Origin: Stentor roeselii
Lineage: Eukaryota > Ciliophora > Heterotrichea > Heterotrichida > Stentoridae
Direction: 5' to 3'
Length of the DNA stretch: 64,000 nucleotides
Assembly: GCA_006503475.1 (NCBI GenBank)
Contig: RSEH01000185.1
Location: forward strand, 31,237-95,236
The translations under genes and the position numbers were made by a program. The notes under the pieces were generated by a model, which was not told the origin of the DNA, searched no databases, and was given only the letters and a program-made list of their open reading frames with translations. The first letter of the stretch is position 1. Every line of letters begins with the position of its first letter. Below, piece after piece: positions 1 through 10,871 of this stretch.

Positions 1-440
1 ATCAAGATCATTTACTTCAATCATATAACAATTAAATAACTTTCTAAACTTTAAGAACCAAGCAAAATATTATATATTGATATTGTTTCTGTAATAAAAT
101 ACAAGCTGATGACATAAATAGATATCTAAAATAAAAAGTGGCCTTGAATTAACTTTTGATTTTCTGCGCCTGCTCTAAATCTGATAAGAGATTTTACAAG
201 ACTTATATATTGGAATCGATTCACGAATTCCTAACACCAAGCATAAATATTTGATTTCTGATTTCAAAGCTATGGTCCATTTTCCCAAAGTCAGGCCAAC
301 AAATTTACCTCAAAAACTTTGAAAACCATAAAACCAAGACCTAACCCCGTTCAAAAAAACTCTTTCCCTAAATTTCTTCAATTTCCCCAAACTGTTCAGC
401 CTATTTAATACCAAAGAATAAATGGAGCTACAATAAAAAT
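1..440. other. AT-rich non-coding leader of the window
   Basis: No convincing reading frame, RNA gene or repeat is seen here. A short minus-strand frame overlapping 310-543 is antisense to the start of the next gene and is not supported. One CCTAACACC, which resembles a single telomere unit, lies near 222, too little to call. Confidence 0.5.
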
Positions 441-1244
441 ATGGTCTACAAACAACAGTCGACAAATGACCCGGACCGTTCCCGTCCTCATTCAAGTCCA
501 AAAGTCGAAGCCTCTGATCTTTTAATTCTTCAAGACAAGGCAACTCAATGCGACCTAAATCTCAGAAGTTTCTCAGACGAAGAACTGAGAAAACTTGGAC
601 TTATGCGAATACCGAAGATCCAAAACAAGCCAAATATTTACCACTCTTCAAAAACAAGCAAAAAATCAGAAACCCGCTTCGAAGAGACTGAAAATTCTCA
701 GTCTTCTGAAGAGTCAAACAAGACCAACCAAAGTTGTTCAGAGCAAATTTGCATTCTCATGAAATTTTTGAATGACCAGGAATCAAAAAAGCGGAAAGTC
801 AAGAAACAAAACTTTAGCAAGTTAAACTTAAAGCCTAAGAAACCTGACTATCGACTTAAAATTGTAAGGCTTGTCAACTCGAAGATCAAAAAAATGATGG
901 AAATTAGAAAAAGAGATTCGATTGGAAAGGATGGAGATTTAATTCAGAGGATTGTTTCGGAAAATGTCGAGGAACTTTATGATCTTGAATTGAAGAAGTC
1001 TGGGTATTTGAATAATGAAGATGTTAAAGGATTTACTAAGTCTTCTGCTTGGATGGCTTGCTTCAATTCTGCTGTTGATTTACTTTTTGAGGGAAGGTCT
1101 GCATGTGAATTATGCTCAGCACTAAAAATTTTGTGTTGTGAATCTGATAAACATACCAGTGCCTGCGATGAAATGTGGAAAGACTTGCATACTTGGACCA
1201 AATTTGAATTATTTGGAAGTTTCAACAATTTTAATTTAGTTTAG
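441..1244 (+). CDS. Unrecognised 267-aa hydrophilic protein
   Basis: No family is recognised. The N-terminal 130 residues are polar and low-complexity, rich in Ser, Lys, Asn and Glu, with a basic patch around 135-165. The C-terminal ~100 residues look folded and contain seven cysteines (CELCSALKILCCES is the densest part) and several tryptophans. There is no signal peptide or membrane segment. The first ATG follows an A-rich stretch (AATAAAAAT), as for other plus-strand genes here, and the frame ends at TAG. It stands alone, with more than 400 nt of non-coding DNA on each side. Codon use resembles the neighbouring genes, so it is probably a real gene, lineage-specific or fast-evolving. Confidence 0.6.
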   Translation: MVYKQQSTNDPDRSRPHSSPKVEASDLLILQDKATQCDLNLRSFSDEELRKLGLMRIPKIQNKPNIYHSSKTSKKSETRFEETENSQSSEESNKTNQSCSEQICILMKFLNDQESKKRKVKKQNFSKLNLKPKKPDYRLKIVRLVNSKIKKMMEIRKRDSIGKDGDLIQRIVSENVEELYDLELKKSGYLNNEDVKGFTKSSAWMACFNSAVDLLFEGRSACELCSALKILCCESDKHTSACDEMWKDLHTWTKFELFGSFNNFNLV

Positions 1245-2119
1245 AACAGAAAGAATAAATAATTCATGATTCGAATAAATTAAACCTTTGAATTAACTGA
1301 TCAGCTTTCATTCTTTGTGATGCTAAATAGTAAAAATAGATAACTTTATAAGAAATCAAAATCAATCAAAGAAAGGTATAAATATTTTTGGATTAATACT
1401 AGTAAGAAAATTGATTGATTATGAGAAGATAAATATTTGTAGACTTTTAATTACTTTTCAGTTATATCGACTCTTTTAAAATCCTCCATTTAAATAAATT
1501 ACTACAGATATATTAATAGTTTATCATTAACTTAACTATCACCCATTCTTTCGATATTTAATGAGTGATTCGCTGAATTTGATCTGATAAAGAACTGTCC
1601 TTCGCTATCTTAAGCCATCATCCAACAAAGTATTATAAAAAGTGATTTCAAATTAAACTCTTAATTTAAAATACTGTTCTTAGGCATCATTATTGATTGA
1701 AGATTCCCTTAAAATAAATTCCTGGATCAGTGGCTGTAGTATCTTGATATGAGTCCATATAAGAAATTTAATTCACTGCGTGAAGACCTTTCTTTGAAAA
1801 ATTTCTTAAATTTATCGATAGTTGTAAACTAATCAGTTTTCAAGTTACTTTTTTCCTTGGGCCACCAGGATGAAACAAATAAGGATTTTTATAAGTCCTT
1901 GGATACGCCTTTAGTGGTTAATAAATGGATTTCATTTTCCAATCAATTTATTTAAAGTTATTTGTTTGGATTGTCAAAAGTTTACCATAGAAAATCAAGA
2001 TTAACTATAATAAAAGACAATTATATTGAAAATAGATTAACTTCTTAAAGACACTAATTAATTATGATAAAATCCAAAATTATACAGACCCAAAGCCAAA
2101 AAGTATAACTCAAACTATC
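1245..2119. other. Intergenic region with ghost-gene-like segments
   Basis: This 875-nt stretch has no intact gene. The part from about 1588 to 2048 on the plus strand reads like protein in two successive frames broken only by TAA/TAG codons and one frame change (see findings). The rest is featureless and AT-rich. Confidence 0.4.
1588..2048 (+). pseudogene. Possible decayed gene, unrecognised
   Basis: From 1588 to about 1743 one frame gives a protein-like run containing TAA/TAG codons but no TGA. From 1746 to 2048 a second frame, offset by -1, gives about 100 codons with two internal TAA and no TGA. The residue mix resembles real proteins here more than random AT-rich DNA, but no family is recognised. 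It could be a decayed gene in which Gln codons mutated to stops, or chance. Confidence 0.25.
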
Positions 2120-3074
2120 CTATAAACTAATTCTATCACTAAAGCACGATCGACAAACACTTTCAATATGTCTCAAGTCAGTCCCACAACATCCTCCAAA
2201 AATTCTCAATCCAGGAAGTATTTCCCTAATTTCATTGATTTCAATTCCAAACTCATCAGGATTCCCATCATCCAATTCCAAAGACTCATTAAGTTCCTGA
2301 TGACTTTTCCTCGATGCATTAGGAGAGATTCCTAAAATCCTATTAACCCACTCCATATCTTTACATTCCCTCAAGACTCCTTAATATGATCAAAGTGTGC
2401 ACAATTGACTTGATAATACAAAGGTCCTCCATGAGTTAATTCATCAACAGTCCTCACAAACTCTTCCATAGAAATTCCACATCCAAGTTTTGCATCAGTT
2501 TCAACAGTGAAAGAAATGGCGACATTGATATTACTCGCCTTAGCAGCCCTAATTACGCCAACAGCTTCTTCTGGGTAGTTCATAGTGCAGGCGATTACCA
2601 GATCAACCCCAGCTTCTGCGAAGGCCGAGACTTGGACACTGTGAAAGACTTGAGCCTCGTGAGCAGTCATTTTGTCTGAAGGGACGTAAGCGTCTCCTTT
2701 AGGTCCGATGACTCCGCAAAGGATCAGCTTTGTTGAGTCTGTTTCATGTTCACTTCTGAGGACTTTTAAATCCTCGGAGATTGAATGTTGATTTCGAAGA
2801 TTTGAGAACTTGAATAGCCAAGCTCGGCTCCCCATTTAGGATTCGCTCTCCAGGTTAGGGTTTCAAGCATGTAGTTTAGGTTATATTTTTTGGCGAGATT
2901 GATGTGGTTTAATAGGAGTTTGAGTAGAAGGTCATGTCCTTTTTCATCGTTCCATAGAGGGAAGGAGGCAAAAAGAGGTAGTGATAGTTTTTCGTGGAAG
3001 ATTAGTGATGTTTCGATACCTGAAGCTCTTATGGCGTATGAGGTTTTTAGAGTTTCTAATCGTGAACTAGACAT
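2120..3074 (-). pseudogene. Homocysteine S-methyltransferase family gene, two frame changes
   Basis: Three consecutive minus-strand frames together give one complete homocysteine S-methyltransferase-type protein of about 315 aa. The family uses a methyl donor to convert homocysteine to methionine with a zinc-bound thiolate. Seen in order are SGIETSLIF (family form is usually DGGLETTLIF), ETLTWRANPKWG, CGVIGPKGDAYVP, ISFTVETD, the zinc-ligand stretch QVNCAHFDH, ISPNASRKSHQEL and the second zinc motif GGCCGTD near 2200. The frame moves by -1 near 2785-2795 (after FEIN) and again at 2372-2376 (after IKES). No 15- or 16-nt GT-AG intron fits either site. Conserved residues survive on both sides, so decay would be recent; two single-base assembly deletions are equally possible. 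A strict reading gives three fragments and no enzyme. Confidence 0.75.
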
Positions 3075-3742
3075 ACTTGGAATACTTTTATATGAATATC
3101 TGGAATTTTGATATTTTTGAAGTAGTATAAGTTTATTAAGGGTAAATCAATTGCGATTGAAAGCTAATCATGTCTCTGGATTAACGTTAAGTAAATTAAA
3201 ATCTTGAATACCTTTCATTACATATTCATCTTGTAATTTTTCTCATAATCTTGGTTTAAGAATATTAGATATCATGAAAAGATTCTAATCAATGATCTAA
3301 ACCAGGAAAAAAAACAATTGAAAGTGGATCTCATTTACATAATAATAAATGTAGTGCTACTATTGTGTCTTGAGTTTCTAGTATTCTTTCATAGATTATA
3401 TATTTTCATTTGTAAAAAACTTGGAACAGAAACCTTACAATTTTTAAAGCATCTCTCAGGATAACTTGCACTTTTAGATAATTGGCAAGACTTTTTATAT
3501 AAACGAACAAATAGGTTAAAAATAATCATAATTATTTAATTTAACATAGTCGAGAATAGAGCAGATGGTTCCTTGTCCAGCACCTGGTTGGCCTAAGTAT
3601 AATATATCAAGTCCTTATTGTCTAAAAAAAAAACTTAAGAGTTCTTCTACAAATCGCAGATATAAATTTAAGGTTTTTGAGACATCTTAAGTAATTTATT
3701 AAATCACTATCAATTAAATTCTAATCTTTAATACTACCTAAC
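3075..3742. other. Intergenic region upstream of the methyltransferase-like gene
   Basis: AT-rich stretch with no intact gene. The only item noted is a short minus-strand P-loop-like relic (3516-3611). Confidence 0.5.
3516..3611 (-). pseudogene. Adenylate-kinase-like P-loop relic
   Basis: About 31 codons on the minus strand read LDILYLGQPGAGQGTICSIL followed by DYVKLNNYDYF and a stop. This resembles the first beta strand, P-loop and helix of adenylate/UMP kinases (usual form GGPGSGKGTQC). The P-loop lysine is replaced by Gln, and nothing else of the kinase follows. It is best explained as a fragment of a dead nucleoside-monophosphate kinase gene, or as chance. Confidence 0.3.
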
Positions 3743-6700
3743 TTACTCAAAAGCTATTTTCGTTTGCTTGATTTCCCCTGAATCACTGACAATAGATGCT
3801 TTATTAGTAGTCAAGGAAACTTCATTAATTTGGTAAATTTTTGAATTTCTTTTCCTCAAACACGTTCTAACTTTCTCAATAGTTTGTTTAACAGCAAGAA
3901 ACCCTCTAAAAGCAATATTTAATCCTGCTGCAATTAAAATCAGTCCATAAGCAGCAGTAGCAAAGTTATCAGACTGTCGATCATCATAAATGAAAGAAGA
4001 TAAAACAACACAATGAAATATAAAGATGACAGATTCATTAGCAATATGATAAATATTTGAATTTATATCAGAAAATGCTCTTTTTATTGCAAGGTAAAAC
4101 GGAATCTAACTAAAATTTACAATCACTGAAAAAGAAACGGACGTCGCCATCTGAAACACTCCATCTTCAACAAAAGCATAGCAAACAACAAGCAATACCC
4201 TTCTACAGAAAAAAAAGATATAAAACAACTGAAAACTCGACCCTATCTTGAAATTATGAAACAATTCTCCAAACCTTTCTAAAAAAGCATTATTTTGACC
4301 ACTTTCAATAAAATTTCGTTTCCTGACAAGAAACAAAAAAATCACAATCATCAAAAACTGGAAGGTCTAAATAACTATCACTGTGAAAAAAACCGTTAAA
4401 CTGAAGTCAACCACTTGAGTCTTATTTTCAAGTTCGTTAAATTTCAAGCTAAAGAAACAAGCAATTAAACATTCAAAGAACGTCTGAATCCAGATCCTAA
4501 GAAAAACGTTAAACTTGAAATTACTCCGAGTTTTTTCTAGTCGCTTTTTACAGCAGGTGAAAAGAGAAGCGATTTCAACCAATCCCCACAAAATCAGACA
4601 AAAAATTAAAGTCTGCAGCTGTGGACCTAGATTTACTATTGCAAGGTTACTTGGATAACCAAATTTTCTTAGTTTTTTTGAAAGACGCTTACCTTTTCGT
4701 TCGTCTAAAATGTAAACAAAAGCGTTTGGGATGTAGTTTTGAAGTCTGTACTTTAGTAAAAATTCTTCTAATATCGGGTTTAATTCCAGGTTGAATAGGT
4801 AAACTGAATAAAATATCTCAGCTGTGTTCATAAAGTCAAATATTGAGGAAGGGTCCATTGTTAGTATTGAGATTGAAACTGATGCTGCTGCTGATGCTGC
4901 TAGTGAAGATTTTGCTGATTGTTCTGAGAGTTGGACTTTGCTTGTAATTGATGAAGGAAATTCGTTTAATGATGATTTTTCGATGGTTTTAATGAAGTGG
5001 GTAATGTTTAAAAAGTGGTGTTTTTCGGAATATATTTTTTTTTGAAGAGTGATCTCGACTGTTATTTCACCATGAACTGTGTATGATGGGTAAATGATGT
5101 AGGATGATGAGTCTATTCGTTCTAAGGAGAAATCAACAGAGGAATCTTCAATTTCAACTGTTATATCAGAGCTGGTTAGTTGAGGTATCAAATTCTCTTC
5201 AAAATCGAGGTGGATTTCAAAGTCTCTACTAATCCAAAAAGATGCAGAAAAGTTCACTTGTATACAATTATCATTAATATTTTCAAAGCCTAGATCACAG
5301 TAACAAATTTCACTGCCTTTCTTTGAACTATTCGCTTTACACTCAATGCAATCCTGTTCATTCTTACAAGAAAAGCAAAGTCCTTGACAACTAAAACACT
5401 TTTCATTTTCCTCATCAAAGAACTGCTCAATGGTGCAAAGTTGACATTGACCCTCCAAAACTTGATACCCATGACTACACTTAAAACAACTTTTTTCCCC
5501 TAATCCAAAACAAGAAACACAAAAATTATCAGCACAAGTGTTGCAAACATTAGAACCTTTGCATCCAGATTCACAATTTTTCAAACAAATCTTGCAAGAA
5601 TCTGAGTCTTCATCATAAAACTCTTGAAAAGAACAACTAGGAATGCATTCTTGTCTATTAGGGCAAATTTGACAAGTAGAGCAGTCATTTGATGTTAGTC
5701 CTGAAAGAATAGAGATGAAATCAGTATTGGTTGAGTAGATTTCAAATGAATAAATGAAACCTTTATAAGGAAAGTTGAATGATAAGTCATTTGTGATCAG
5801 GAGTAAGGACTGGTCAGCTTCTTGATAATGAGACTCGAGGGTAAGGATCTGGTCTTCCAGGGTGTTAACCCGAAGTTGAACAGAGCTGAGATTTGAAAGG
5901 ACTAGAGATACAAAAAGATGATTCCATGATTTTAAAACGAGTTTTTGTTCAGATTTTATCTCACTTTTAACACCCATTACACCCACCTGGAAATAAGGAA
6001 GTAAAGACTTGAAAGACAAACTTTGGAGTTCTATGATTTGAGATGATGAACTATTTGTTTGACTATACCTGCTGAAGATCACACCGCTTTCATTGTAAGG
6101 ATTAACCCATACTGAAAATGCGAAAGACTGAAACAAAAAAAGCACATCTTTTACTTTCATTTCTAAGTATCCAGTCCCTTTACAGTAAATTCCTCGCTTA
6201 TAAGAAGACTTTATTCCAGAGTCAATCAAATTTCTAGAATTCGTATGACTCACCACATTTAAACTGAAGTTATTAACCACATCAAAATACTTCCCAAAAG
6301 ATTCAAAAGTAACCCAAAATATTTTCATCGGATTTTCCATTTCACAACTTTCATCTTTTTCTTCAAACCCCAAAGGACACATTTTCAAGCAGAATCCATT
6401 CAAAAGTCTAGAATCATTGCAAGAAAGACAATTACTTTCCTCACTTCCATCACAAGTCCAACATTTTTCATGACATTTTTCACAATCACTTCCAAAACTA
6501 TGAAAATCCTGACAACTTTCACAAGACTCTCCATTTATACACGATTTACACTCAACAAGACATTTGAAGCAATTTCCATCAAGATCAAAGAACCCTTCTT
6601 TACAAGAACATTTTCCATTTTCAAGCAGTTCAGCGTTAGGGTCAAAACATTTCAAGCAAGTTAATGAAAAGTCGCACTTTTCGCATCCTGCTCCGCAATT

Positions 6701-8218
6701 CAAGCATTTTTCAAAGAGCAGGTCCCATGTTGAGTTAGTTGGACAGTCGCAGGTGCCTGGTTCTGTTGGACTTAAAAAGGCGAGTTCGTCTTTGCATGAA
6801 GAGCAAATTGTTTTTGACGAGCAAATTGAGCACCCCGAGTTGCAGGCCTGGCAGGAAGTGGAAGAAATGGCGAAGAAGCCGTTGTCGCATATGCAGGTGC
6901 CGGATGATAAGTGAATGTTTGGAGATAGGCAAGTTGTGCAGGTCTCTGCTGATGTGCAGGTCTTGCAAAGAGAACTGCATGGCTGGCAGATTGAATTGTC
7001 TGGTGGCAAGTAGTAACCTTGCTTGCAGAGGCATTGGCTTGAGGAGAACTCAGCATTTGGGTCTTTGCAGGCTTGGCAACTTGAGGGATTCGAGCAGGTT
7101 TTACATTGGCTCATGCAAGGCTTGCACTTTCCATTAAAGTGAATCAATAAATCCCCATAAAACCCATCCTTACAATAACACCTTCCATTCTTAACTTCCG
7201 CATTATTATCTTTACAACTCAAGCAAAACTGTGAGTTATCCATAACAGCACAATCAGAATCATAGCAAATAAGATTAAAGCTCAAGTAATTTTGATGACA
7301 AGCACAAGCAACCTGAACTTCAAGTCCAGTCTTCAAGTCTTTAGAAAAGCAAGTCCTTTCCAAAGCATTATAAACACAAGCATATCCCTTCAAATCACAA
7401 GAAAGCAAAGTGATGTTAAAATAGCAAAAATCCGAATTTTTACAAGCAATTCCAAAGGTGTTAATCGAAGGAGTCAAATCAACCGACAAGCACCCTGCGC
7501 CATTATCCGGATCCACAATCATGAAGCTGCAGGAAGAACAAGTCGATCCTTTTACCAAGCAACTTGTAGAAGAAGAAGCTAAAAAGTAATTATCTGGTAA
7601 TGAAAGAGAAGCAAATATAGAAAAACGCCAAATAAAACCTGATAGAGAAAGATCAGAAATAGAAGAACTTGAACCGATCTTCGTCGAACAAGGACAGATC
7701 TCTGGGTATTCAAGGTTTTGAGAAATGATCAACGCTTCATTTTTATAAATTTTCATCTGACCTTGGGAGTAACTCAGTCTGAAAAAAATCCATTCACCTG
7801 AATTTTTATTACCTGAGGGAAAATCACGCATTTTTTCGTTTTTCTTACATTTTGACATGCAGTTATTCAGTAAAATCTTGTATGCGTTTATTGTTCTACC
7901 TAAGGCCCAATAACCTTGATTTGAATCGAATACTCGGGAGAATATTAAAGTTTCTGAATCTTCGACTAACGTCCAAAAAACTACGGAGTATTGAGATGGG
8001 AATTTTAGTGATGATGGAATTTCTACGAAATTGGAACTTTTGGTCAGGTAGATGCCTCGGTCTGTGGATTTTACTTGGGTTGAAATTTGATTATTTCCGT
8101 TGATTCCGTGGTTTTGGCTTCCGGAGTAATCGTAGAAGATTTTTCCGAAGTTCCTTCCGAAACGGTAGTCCAGGATCATTTGACTGCTGCAAGTCCATAG
8201 TAAAACAATGAATATCAT
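3743..8218 (-). CDS. Giant Cys-rich surface membrane protein, copy 1 (1481 aa, two 15-nt introns)
   Basis: The mature frame joins three exons by removing 15-nt introns at 4367-4381 (GTGATAGTTATTTAG) and 4106-4120 (GTAAATTTTAGTTAG); both keep frame and remove in-frame stops. The protein has a signal peptide (MIFIVLLWTC...), a concanavalin/LamG-like domain at about 18-205, a Cys-rich array at about 215-625 made of growth-factor-receptor/furin-like repeats (CKTC..., CxCKxGYY), a second LamG-like domain at about 629-833, a second Cys-rich block to about 990, a beta-rich segment, then a C-terminal region from about 1190 with several membrane helices. This layout is typical of large ciliate surface proteins of unknown function. 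It is the tandem paralogue of the gene ending at 10872 and matches it along its length. Ligand and role are unknown; cell-surface sensing or adhesion is a guess. Confidence 0.85.
4106..4120 (-). other. 15-nt intron (copy 1, second)
   Basis: GTAAATTTTAGTTAG, with A at position 10. Removing it restores the frame, so that SFSVI joins IPFYLAIKR, matching the paralogue, and the protein runs on to TAA at 3743. Confidence 0.85.
4367..4381 (-). other. 15-nt intron (copy 1, first)
   Basis: GTGATAGTTATTTAG, with A at position 10 and an unusual GTG at the 5' end. It removes an in-frame TAG and joins TVFFT to TFQFLMMIVIF, at the same position as the intron of the paralogue. Confidence 0.85.
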
Positions 8219-10871
8219 TTATTATTATATATGGTTTAGTTTATTAAACAAGGTAAGATGCTGAAGTTTATTTATTGTTATATTTAATTTGAATGTTTAA
8301 CTTGATTAAATAGATTAACTTAAGTTATAATGAAACGAGGAAGTTTATTTAATTTTAATGAATTTTCTGAGTTTTTCATGAGTTTTTTGTATGGGATTTG
8401 TTATAAAGGCAGCTTATATGAAAATTATCTGTTTTGTATAAAGTTAGAGATAGCTGCTAAGTAATGGGAAACTGTAACTGACATTTGAATCGCTCAAATA
8501 TAACTTACTAAGAAACTATTAAATGAATCCTAATGAAAAAATTTGAATTGAGCTATTAAATGAATTTTTTTATATATTTGATAGGGTTAAAGTAGTTCTC
8601 ATGACTAAAAAATATAATATTCAATAAAATCCTAGCAATTAAACTTCTTTTTAAACAATTTACTTTGAATTCCCATTATTTTTACTTTTTTCGCTAAGTC
8701 AATCAAGAAATTTCAGACAAGGAGCTGAAATTAGCAAAGAAAATGATAACGCTTCCAACAATCTCATAGCAAAAATGCTTACCACTATGAAAGACATTTC
8801 AATAAAGGTCTATTAAAACGAATCGATCTCAAGATTTATCATTAACAAGCCGGTTCACCTTCTAACGAAAGACCTTCCAAAACAACCAAAAGATGAACAC
8901 TAACAAACAGCTACCCAATTTTCCAAATCAATAAAGAAAACTTTCTGCTTTCATTGGAATTATTGAAGATACCAGCAAAGCTTACACAAATGAAAATTCA
9001 ATTTACCAACACAAGACACATTCTTGAAAGAGTCTTATCTGATCATTGAAAACCTTAAAGTGATTCTAACCTGCAAGTAACAAGAAAGATCAAAGTGGGC
9101 AACAGCTGGTAAAGTAATTACGATTTGAATAAGAAAAGTTTGAATAAATTCTCATCTATTGGAAGACTATAAATTTCCAGTTTAGCGAGAATTTCTTAAG
9201 AATGAACCTTTCACCAGAAGAAGAATTTTTCAATGATCAACGAGTTTAAAGAGTCGAGTCAAAGTAGAACTTGATATGAAATAAGATTTAGAAGAAATAA
9301 TAGTGATAAAGGTATGAATTACTGAGTCTTGAGATTATCGAATAGGTACTTGAGGAGAGCGAATAGCTCAGGTCCTTCATCAAAGGCCTTTATGCACTTC
9401 CTACTTTCACTGGTTTAAAAAATAGTTTTCATCAATCTTGCAGTTTTCGAGAACCAAAAAAACAATGTGAAAATAGAGATGCTATCGATTTAATAAGATA
9501 ATATTTTTTTACTTTTCTATCTCACTACCCAGTCTAGTATAACACTGAAGCCATTACTAACAAATTAATTGATAAACTTAGTGAAAACCAGAAGATCTCT
9601 TCTTTAATCCAATCAAAAGAACGGCTCATTTCACTGAAGAATCAATTTAAGTCAGTTGTCAGTAGATTGAATAATCAAAGTATTATGTAACAGGGTCTCA
9701 ACGCCACTTTAAAGTAGAGGTCTTTTGGTAATAAAGGAAATAAACTATTGGAGATTAGAAGGTTTTTGAATATGTTCTTTTAAAGATTTAGGAATAAATG
9801 AAACACCCTAAAAAATACACCAATATAACTTTTATTCTCTCATCTGATTTAAAAGGTTTAAAATCAGATTCACATAAAATTAATTGTTTTGAATTTTAAC
9901 GGAAAGTACTTAATAAAAAAAAATTGAAAAAAGAATGATTACTTCGTGATTTTGATCTCAATATTGACACTTTAACTATTCCAATTCAAACGAGAAGGAT
10001 TTTATTAACAATAAAAGTGCAAATGAGATAAATATTATGATTTAGATCTAAAGATAGTCACTTTAACTATTTAGAATTTTAAATCAGAGAATTTATAAAC
10101 AATAAAATTTCAAAAGAAATATTTCTTTATGATTTCTTTCTCAATTTATATTGAGTTCCTCTACGAGATAATCAGGATTAAGGTAACAGCGATGTATTTA
10201 TAAAATATTGGCAAAATTTTATCTAGCTTAGAATACAGTTGTGTCAAAAATAACATATCAAAATCATTGAGATACAAAAATATTTTCAATTAGCGATTCA
10301 GAATTTTGAAGCATTTACTACAAATTAATGAATAGTTTCTATAATTTAAATACAAAAAGTTCATAAAATGATGAATTTACAAATAATAAGTAAAAAAAGT
10401 CTGGAAAACTATTCAATTGGACCGCTTGATCTGGAAAATTTTACAAATATAATCAGAAATAAGTATATATTTCTTTTAAGATAAGATAAATTTAAATACT
10501 TCTAAGGCTCTCTACTAGTACTAATTATAATGTTATGAGAAACTCTGTCTTCAAATTCTCAGCTTCTTATGAAATTAGTATCAATGAAAAAATCAATTTA
10601 TTTAAAGTAGAACTTAAAAACATTGTAAAATTGTCTTGGGAGTAAATTAATTAATAAAATTATACCACTTAGCCGGTGTATAAATTGAAATAAATACTCA
10701 GATTAATACATTTATAATTTATTTGTATCACAGATTCTTTAAAATGAGTAAATTTCAGTTGATTTATTAGAGAAATGTCCTATTCATTAATTTCACTAAA
10801 TATAATTCATATAAAACGCATAATTCATTAAATGATAAACACCTAACCAAAATCATTAAATCTATTAATCT
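8219..10871. other. 2.65-kb spacer between the tandem paralogues
   Basis: No gene is intact in the standard code. The part from about 8640 to 9801 (plus strand) is less AT-rich and protein-like but full of TAA/TAG codons (separate entry). From about 9810 to 10871 the sequence is very AT-rich and nothing is recognised. Confidence 0.5.
8640..9801 (+). pseudogene. Possible decayed or recoded gene, unrecognised
   Basis: The clearest part is 9307-9801: 165 codons in one frame with eight TAA/TAG and no TGA, ending in TGA, with a natural-looking composition (for example LRSFIKGLYALPTFTGLKNS). Upstream, 9076-9240, 8970-9120 and 8640-8940 also have long TGA-free frames, but they need frame changes to connect; some GT...AG segments of 22 and 25 nt would fit and at least two joins would not. 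No family is recognised. Likely explanations are a decayed gene in which CAA/CAG became TAA/TAG, or sequence derived from a ciliate that reads TAA/TAG as Gln. Chance cannot be excluded. Confidence 0.3.

Noticed and set aside
1840-1890. FFLGPPG peptide on the plus strand, P-loop-like
   Set aside because: Another frame at the same place reads more like protein, and nothing kinase-like follows.
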